Origin: an uncultured Clostridia bacterium
Lineage (GTDB): Bacteria > Bacillota > Clostridia > UBA1381
Length of the DNA: 6,097 nucleotides
Assembly: GCA_934462945.1 (NCBI GenBank)
Contig: CAKSJF010000100.1
Span: 1-6,097 of the forward strand
Direction of reading: 5' to 3'
In this document: positions 1 through 4,234 of the stretch, one piece after another
Position numbering within the stretch: position 1 is the stretch's first letter
Layout: every line of letters starts with the position of its first letter
Made by a program: the position numbers and the translations under genes
Notes under the pieces: generated by a model
What the model saw: the letters and a program-made list of their open reading frames with translations, nothing else
Databases searched by the model: none
Told to the model about the DNA's origin: nothing

Positions 1-145
1 ACTCCGAGTGGCGCGTTTGGAGTGTAGTTCAAGGGAGTAATGATATGAAATCCGCAAAACCGCGGATTTCAACCGAAAGAAACTACTTTCAAGACGTTTA
101 AGCCCTTGAACGGTCTGTGCCTTTTTTGACATCCCTTGTTTTTGC
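1..145. other. Non-coding left edge of the window
   Basis: I see no open reading frame with a credible start here. A short hairpin can form between ACTCC at 1-5 and GGAGT at 19-23, just outside the nested repeats at 27-111. A T-run lies at 122-127. The structure may extend left of the window. No classical terminator with a GC stem directly followed by T residues was found for the minus-strand operon that ends at 146. Confidence 0.5.
27..111. repeat. Nested inverted repeats (three-way-junction-like element)
   Basis: An outer perfect 9-bp inverted repeat (27-35 GTTCAAGGG with 103-111 CCCTTGAAC) encloses two hairpins. The first is a perfect 10-bp stem (46-55 with 62-71, loop 56-61). The second is a 5-bp stem (75-79 with 86-90). 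The whole would fold as a three-way junction. It lies 35 bp beyond the stop of the minus-strand operon. On the plus strand a run of six T follows at 122-127, but ten bases separate it from the outer stem. It could be the 3' end of an RNA from the left, a processed 3' structure of the operon mRNA, or a small palindromic repeat. I do not recognise a named RNA family. Confidence 0.5.
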
Positions 146-1762
146 TTATTCTGATTTCAGATCTGTACACCATTTGCTCATATGCCAGTAGTTTCCGTCA
201 TAAATCCGGAAACCGATGGAAAATCTGAGATGATCCGTCCGGCGTAACAGCTTAATTACAAATTCATTTTTGCCCTCCAAAAGCTCAATCCGTGTGAAAT
301 TATTATAGGGCGTCCACATGCGGATTTCATCCTTTTCCAACACGTTTTTTCCGTTTGCATAGATCCGGAAACCGTCTGTGTTTCCAATAATCAGCCAGAC
401 GGTCTGTTTTTTGGGCGAGATGATATTTGCTTTTGCGTAGCAGCACATTTGCCCCTCCATAGTCATTTGGCTTTCCACGTCTATGAAATCCTCATACGCG
501 TCTAACACAAAGGAGGGTTCTTCCAAATTCAGATCCACTACATATTTTTTATCCAGAAACACCTCGTTATTCACCATGCATACACAATCCGGCAGCACAC
601 TGTTTTCACTGCCCGGACGCGGAAATTCCGGATTGTCCGGCTGATCCAGCTGATCAAAATAAGGTCCAAAGATGCTCCATTTGATCGGATCTAATATTCT
701 TTTTGCCGCCGAGAGTCCTTCCTCTGCGGCATATTCTAAATGCAGCCGCTCTTTCGGCCTTTTTACCTCCTCCGGTGCATGTAAGAAAAGTGTCTCAAAG
801 TTTGGAGTTTTTAAAGCGATTTTTGCAGAATCCCCGGCAAGTCGTTTGATACTGTCCGATGGACGTACCACGTCAATTCCGCAGACAAAATAATCATTGA
901 TCAGATCTTTTGTGTCCCCAAGTGCCTCATACCCCCGGATAATACCGATAATGGACGCCGCGCTTGCACAGGTGCAGTCAGTATCATAGCCGCACCTTAA
1001 TGCGATATTAACGGTCTTTCGCATGTCGCCCTCTCCGTAAAGAAGTGCAATCAAAACAAATGCAAGATTCTGCACGACATTTGTAAAATCCGGATGGGAG
1101 AAATGCTCCAAAATCATTTTCCGCGCCTTTTCCCATGCCATCCCCTGATCATGACAGCGAATCACCGTTTCAAAGGCTTGATTCAGCTTGCAGTCCTTTG
1201 GAATATACGATCTTCCCTTTTCAATCAGTATCTGAAGATTCTCCTCAAAGAAAGCCTCCGCCTCCACAGCCGCTAAAAACTGCTCCGCATAAACAGAATT
1301 ATCCGCATGATCCAGCGTCGCGTCCAAATAGGCATACTCTGCGGCAAGCGCCGGATTTCCGGCAGAAATAATCCCCCAGATTTCCGAGCGGATCGGACAA
1401 CCCATTCCCTCCTTAAAAAAGGAATTATTCAAAATTCCGGAATAGGGCGGCAGAACACCTCGCATATAATTTTTCAAAAAATATCCGTATTCCGAAAACG
1501 GATACCAGCATTTTTCCACCCAGGCGTCCGCTAAATCACAGGATGTGATGATTGTACCCTTTTTTTCTAAAACATCCAGCCATAAAAGCTGTAAATCCAA
1601 ATCGTCATTCGGAAGATCGGGATTAAAAATTTCTGTAAAATCCTTGATATCATTTAGCTTTTTAATTCCCTCAATCGGTGCGCCTGCCGCACCGCCTAAG
1701 CACTTTCCGTACCAGCAGCCATGCACCTTATCTAAAAATTTTTCATATTCTATTTGTCGCAT
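146..1762 (-). CDS. ADP-ribosylglycohydrolase-fold protein with C-terminal beta module
   Basis: This 538-residue protein has the marks of the ADP-ribosylglycohydrolase (DraG/ARH) fold. The N-terminal GCWYGKCLGGAAGAPIEG is at residues 15-32, an acidic NDDLDLQ at 52-58, DATLDH around 147-152, and the C-terminal metal motif GYDTDC at 258-263. The ARH-like part covers about residues 10-340. The roughly 200 residues after it are extra: WSIFGPYFD at 362-370, then a beta-rich stretch with GFRIYANG near 464-471 that resembles jelly-roll sugar-binding modules. The family classically removes ADP-ribose from proteins. Within a GH105/rhamnosidase locus a role on a glycoside is more likely, but the substrate is unknown. 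I chose the ATG at 1762 because AGAGG sits six bases upstream (1769-1773). A start at 1837 would overlap the preceding gene by about 74 bases. The stop of the GH105 gene is one base away, so translation is probably coupled. No signal peptide is visible. Confidence 0.85.
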   Translation of the reverse strand: MRQIEYEKFLDKVHGCWYGKCLGGAAGAPIEGIKKLNDIKDFTEIFNPDLPNDDLDLQLLWLDVLEKKGTIITSCDLADAWVEKCWYPFSEYGYFLKNYMRGVLPPYSGILNNSFFKEGMGCPIRSEIWGIISAGNPALAAEYAYLDATLDHADNSVYAEQFLAAVEAEAFFEENLQILIEKGRSYIPKDCKLNQAFETVIRCHDQGMAWEKARKMILEHFSHPDFTNVVQNLAFVLIALLYGEGDMRKTVNIALRCGYDTDCTCASAASIIGIIRGYEALGDTKDLINDYFVCGIDVVRPSDSIKRLAGDSAKIALKTPNFETLFLHAPEEVKRPKERLHLEYAAEEGLSAAKRILDPIKWSIFGPYFDQLDQPDNPEFPRPGSENSVLPDCVCMVNNEVFLDKKYVVDLNLEEPSFVLDAYEDFIDVESQMTMEGQMCCYAKANIISPKKQTVWLIIGNTDGFRIYANGKNVLEKDEIRMWTPYNNFTRIELLEGKNEFVIKLLRRTDHLRFSIGFRIYDGNYWHMSKWCTDLKSE

Positions 1763-1763
1763 A

Positions 1764-3281
1764 TTATTCCTCTTTCTTTTTCCCAGACAGATATTCTGCA
1801 AGCATGGCAAGAATAATCCCTGTTCCGTGGTCGTCATTTGTCACTGTGTCAAGTTTTGCATAGTATTCCTTTTCATAGCTACATCCCGAGCCTTTGCACA
1901 CTCCAAGAATATTTCCCTCCGAATCGACACAATTTTTTGCAACGGCAGTTACCGCGCGCTCTGCGTTTTCCCAGTATTCTGAGGAAATCCAACCGTTTTT
2001 CACACCGCGTAAGAGTCCGATCGCAAACATTCCGCTGCAAGAGGTTTCCTCATAGCTTTCCGGCATATCCAACACCTGATGCCATAAGCCGTCCTGCGCC
2101 TGATGCGCACAAATGCCCTCGGCAAATTCCGAAAAAATATCAACCAGCCAATTCCGCTCCGGGAAATCTGTTGGAATCCGTTCTAAAAGCTCGCTTAGGG
2201 TCAGAAATACCCAGCCGTTTCCTCTCCCCCATGCCACCTGATTCGGTTTCTGATCCTGAATAAAGTAAATATGGGAAAACAGCTTTTTTTCTTTCCAGTA
2301 AAGCCTTTGGTAAAACCCTTTCATTTGCCGGATGCACTGCTCAAAATAGCTTGAATCCTCAAACACCTCTCCCACGCGTGCCAAAAATGGCAGACTCATA
2401 AAGGTGTCATCCGCCCACATCGTCTCCGATCTCCGGAATGTTCCGTCCGGAAAATGCAGCACACGATGCTCCATTGCATCCAACAAAGCCAGAATTACAT
2501 TTTTTGCATTTTCCGAGTGATTCTCCTGATACAGATCACACAAATTCATTCCAATTGTCCCGATCGGATCTAATTCAGTCAGCATAACACTTCGCTCTAA
2601 AAAAGACGGTGACCCAAAAAACGCATACTCCCTTTGCATATAGAAAAAATAATCTGCCAAAACATTCATGCCGTCAATAAAATATTGTTTGTAGGACGCT
2701 CCTAAAAATACCGACGCTTTCAAAATTCCGTACTGCCCCACCATCAGCGCATAAAACCATTTTCCAAAAAATGACGTATCTAAATAGGGGCGGATATATG
2801 AACCGTCTAAAAGTCTCCAGAATCCGTTTTGACACGACTTTGGGAAATCTGTTTCCGGCAGTTCTTTATTGTCTGACCCCAGAAACATCCATTGTGTACC
2901 GCTATTTCGCTTTGTTTCAAGCATCGGAATACCAAAGTTTTCGTTTTGTTTCTTGCAGACAAACACCAGCTCATCATCACCGGCTAAGTCAATCTGCACA
3001 TACCCCTCCTGATCCGGCATAAGTCTGATTCCATTCAAATACACTTCTGCCCCCCAAACACCCAGAATTGCCGCATTCGGATAGGGTACTTTTAAAACCG
3101 TTTTTACCTTTACCACCGACTGCTCGGGTGCGTCCGGAAAAAGACGGTTTAAATCCACCTCAACCGTTCCGAGCGGATGTCTTGTGATTGCGTCATGCTT
3201 TTGATAGGGTCTTAATACAACCTGCTTCTGCGGTCTTGTTTTGATCATATTTTCTGCAATTTTTTTTATTAGCTGTTCCAT
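1764..3281 (-). CDS. GH105 family unsaturated glycuronyl hydrolase (rhamnogalacturonyl hydrolase type)
   Basis: This 505-residue protein belongs to the six-hairpin GH88/GH105 group, which hydrates the double bond of 4,5-unsaturated uronic acids at the non-reducing end of lyase products and so releases them. The catalytic domain spans about residues 150-505. WADDTFM begins at 289, and one of its two Asp residues (291 or 292) corresponds to the catalytic Asp of the YteR type. His at 337 is in LFSH, AWGRGNGW is at 350-357, a TSCSGMFAIGL segment starts near 413, and DDHGTG is at 483-488. About 150 residues precede this domain, where YteR-like enzymes (about 340-370 residues) have almost none. This part looks beta-rich and contains VYLNG at 80-84. 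The start at 3281 has AGAAGG nine bases upstream; a Met at 3317 has nothing comparable. No signal peptide is visible, so action on imported oligosaccharides is likely. It leads a two-gene operon. GH105 is firm, but the choice between galacturonyl and glucuronyl substrate is not. Confidence 0.88.
   Translation of the reverse strand: MEQLIKKIAENMIKTRPQKQVVLRPYQKHDAITRHPLGTVEVDLNRLFPDAPEQSVVKVKTVLKVPYPNAAILGVWGAEVYLNGIRLMPDQEGYVQIDLAGDDELVFVCKKQNENFGIPMLETKRNSGTQWMFLGSDNKELPETDFPKSCQNGFWRLLDGSYIRPYLDTSFFGKWFYALMVGQYGILKASVFLGASYKQYFIDGMNVLADYFFYMQREYAFFGSPSFLERSVMLTELDPIGTIGMNLCDLYQENHSENAKNVILALLDAMEHRVLHFPDGTFRRSETMWADDTFMSLPFLARVGEVFEDSSYFEQCIRQMKGFYQRLYWKEKKLFSHIYFIQDQKPNQVAWGRGNGWVFLTLSELLERIPTDFPERNWLVDIFSEFAEGICAHQAQDGLWHQVLDMPESYEETSCSGMFAIGLLRGVKNGWISSEYWENAERAVTAVAKNCVDSEGNILGVCKGSGCSYEKEYYAKLDTVTNDDHGTGIILAMLAEYLSGKKKEE
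1769..1773 (-). promoter_or_regulatory. Ribosome binding site deciding the start at 1762
   Basis: AGAGG on the minus strand lies six bases before the ATG at 1762. It sits inside the last codons of the GH105 gene. The junction reads TAATATG, so the upstream stop and downstream start are separated by one base. This favours translational coupling and rules against the longer start at 1837. Confidence 0.75.
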
Positions 3282-3290
3282 TTTTATAAT

Positions 3291-3316
3291 CCTTCTTTTC
3301 TGTGCTGTAAGGCACA
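3291..3316 (-). promoter_or_regulatory. Ribosome binding site of the GH105 gene with an adjacent small hairpin
   Basis: AGAAGG (3291-3296 on the minus strand) lies nine bases before the ATG at 3281 and supports that start. Just upstream, 3301-3305 and 3312-3316 form a 5-bp stem (TGTGC with GCACA, six-base loop) in the mRNA leader. The hairpin leaves the ribosome binding site free. I cannot tell whether it regulates anything. Confidence 0.5.
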
Positions 3317-3322
3317 AAACTT

Positions 3323-3428
3323 AAGTCTGAAAGAAAATCGCTCAGAGTGCTGCTTTGCAGCGAGTGGTGCTGTACGCTGGTACCGCCCCGAGCAAAAAGC
3401 GGTGCTATGGGCGATTTTATTCAGACTT
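3323..3428. repeat. Large imperfect inverted repeat with two internal hairpins
   Basis: The arms are 3323-3344 and 3408-3428. AAGTCTGAA pairs with TTCAGACTT and AAAATCGC pairs with GCGATTTT, with a one-base asymmetry between the blocks, and the stem continues a few pairs inward including a GU. Inside lie a 5-bp hairpin GCTGC-TTT-GCAGC (3349-3361) and an 8-bp hairpin with two wobbles (3379-3386 with 3399-3406). The element fills most of the 158-bp gap between the araC stop and the GH105 start. No T-run follows on either strand, so it is not a standard terminator. It could be a folded mRNA leader, a processing site, or a small non-autonomous palindromic element; no target duplication is evident. 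Confidence 0.6.
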
Positions 3429-3439
3429 TTGCTCCTGAT

Positions 3440-4012
3440 TTAAAGATTTTGCCGATACTGCGTCGGCGTCAACACTTCATATTTCCGGAATACCCGGACA
3501 AATGTCCGGACATTCGCATAGCCTACGCTATGGGCAATTTCCTCCACACTCATTCCCGGTTTTGATGCTAACGCTTTCTTTGCCTTTTCAATCCGGAATC
3601 CGGAAATATAATCTAAAAGTCCCACGCATACATTCTGCTTAAAGATGAAAGACAAATAGTTCGGAGAAGTGCCGCAAGCCTCTGCAATGCTTGCCACGCT
3701 TAAATTTTCATCATCATAATGCTCTTTGACATACTCTATCACGCTATCAATCAGAATATTGCGCTTTTTCTCGCCCTGGTTAATATTCCGGCAGATCTCT
3801 TTTAAAACCTCCACCAGTTCATCACGCATGGCAGCAACCGAATTGCATTCTGTAATTCTGGAATAAAGATTCAGACTGTCTAAGTATTGCGCCTCCTGGT
3901 CAATTTCCTTTACCGATTTGATCAGCGTGCATAAAATATCAAAAATAAGGCATTTCGCAAGCTGACCGGACATATGGCTCTCCCGGAAATTTTTATTCAA
4001 AACATCATCCAA
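3440..4012 (-). CDS. AraC-family transcriptional regulator, N-terminally truncated
   Basis: The last 100 or so residues form a complete AraC/XylS DNA-binding domain. Counting from the TTG at 4012 (190 residues), the first helix-turn-helix is SVASIAEACGTSPNYLSFIF at 105-124 and the second starts at SVEEIAHSVGY (155-165) and ends in TPTQYR near 182-187. The part before it, with NKNF, CLIFDIL and TLIKSV, matches the linker region of large membrane-bound AraC sensors (about 700 residues). No ATG or good ribosome binding site supports the TTG at 4012. The ATG at 3973 has GGGAGA a few bases upstream and would give 177 residues. No membrane segment or sugar-sensing domain is left in this frame, so the protein would be a bare DNA-binding piece, or the gene may be dead. 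It lies on the same strand and 158 bp upstream of the GH105 operon, divergent from the rhamnosidase, so control of both is the natural guess. Confidence 0.7.
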   Translation of the reverse strand: MDDVLNKNFRESHMSGQLAKCLIFDILCTLIKSVKEIDQEAQYLDSLNLYSRITECNSVAAMRDELVEVLKEICRNINQGEKKRNILIDSVIEYVKEHYDDENLSVASIAEACGTSPNYLSFIFKQNVCVGLLDYISGFRIEKAKKALASKPGMSVEEIAHSVGYANVRTFVRVFRKYEVLTPTQYRQNL

Positions 4013-4099
4013 AACAGAAAGCGCCGCCTCATAGTCGCCGGCTTTTACGGCATTAATAATTTCTTGTTCCTTTTTCAGAGGATAGTATTCTATTGTACC
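4013..4099 (-). pseudogene. In-frame upstream remnant of the AraC-family gene
   Basis: Reading the minus strand upstream of 4012 in the same frame gives 29 more sense codons up to a TAA at 4100-4102. They include EYYPLKKEQEIINAVKAGDY, which resembles the segment just before the linker helix of large AraC-type sensor-regulators (YYPL..E..LI.AVKAGD). There is no ATG, GTG or TTG in these codons. The coding homology therefore appears to start abruptly, as after loss of the 5' part of a longer gene. The family match is from memory of the motif, not from an alignment. Confidence 0.5.
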
Positions 4100-4120
4100 T
4101 TAGATACTTGTATTTTACAA
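4092..4120 (-). promoter_or_regulatory. Putative promoter for the araC gene
   Basis: On the minus strand, TTGTAA (4115-4120) and TACAAT (4092-4097) are separated by exactly 17 bases, a fair sigma-A match (4/6 and 5/6). Transcription would start near 4085. The -10 box overlaps the first in-frame codons of the araC remnant. The direct repeats begin two bases beyond the -35 box. Confidence 0.45.
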
Positions 4121-4122
4121 CG

Positions 4123-4158
4123 TCCAAAATCTATGATTCTGTTCCAAATTCTATGATT
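4123..4158. promoter_or_regulatory. Tandem direct repeats, probable AraC-type operator
   Basis: TCCAAAATCTATGATT (4123-4138) and TCCAAATTCTATGATT (4143-4158) differ at one base of 16 and are offset by exactly 20 bp, two turns of the helix. A weaker third copy (4161-4176, 12 of 16 bases) overlaps the forward -35 box. AraC-family activators usually bind such same-face direct repeats just upstream of, or overlapping, the -35 box. The repeats lie between the two divergent promoters and could serve both. Confidence 0.65.
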
Positions 4159-4174
4159 ACACCGAATTTTAGGA

Positions 4175-4203
4175 TTGACTTTCCTATGCAGATATTATAT
4201 AAT
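4175..4203 (+). promoter_or_regulatory. Sigma-A promoter of the rhamnosidase gene
   Basis: TTGACT (4175-4180) and a perfect TATAAT (4198-4203) are separated by 17 bases. Transcription should start near 4210, which leaves a leader of about 25 bases. The leader contains the strong ribosome binding site GGAGGT (4221-4226), eight bases before the ATG at 4235. Confidence 0.8.
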
Positions 4204-4234
4204 AAGTACAGTATCACACCGGAGGTATTCTGTT

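Noticed and set aside
103..127. Rho-independent terminator on the plus strand
   Set aside because: The stem that ends at 111 is ten bases away from the T-run at 122-127, and the alternative local stem is short and bulged.
146..1762. Toxin-antitoxin or phage-defence role for the ADP-ribosylglycohydrolase-like protein
   Set aside because: No ADP-ribosyltransferase partner or defence gene is nearby, and the operon partner is a sugar hydrolase.
1763..1837. Longer N-terminus for the ADP-ribosylglycohydrolase-like protein, starting at 1837
   Set aside because: It would overlap the GH105 gene by about 74 bases, adds 25 residues that do not resemble the family, and ignores the well-placed AGAGG before the ATG at 1762.
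1545..1982. Plus-strand 145-codon open frame across the operon junction
   Set aside because: It is antisense to two clearly recognisable proteins, is low-complexity and Ser/Phe-rich, and shows no family motif.
3282..3317. Longer N-terminus for GH105, starting at 3317
   Set aside because: It would bury the AGAAGG site and the small hairpin inside coding sequence, and it has no comparable ribosome binding site of its own.
3323..3428. Insertion-sequence remnant with target-site duplication
   Set aside because: There is no transposase fragment and no matching short direct repeat on the two flanks.
4123..4158. CRISPR array or mobile-element repeats
   Set aside because: There are only two close copies with a 4-bp gap. 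Placement beside -35 boxes with 20-bp phasing fits an operator better.
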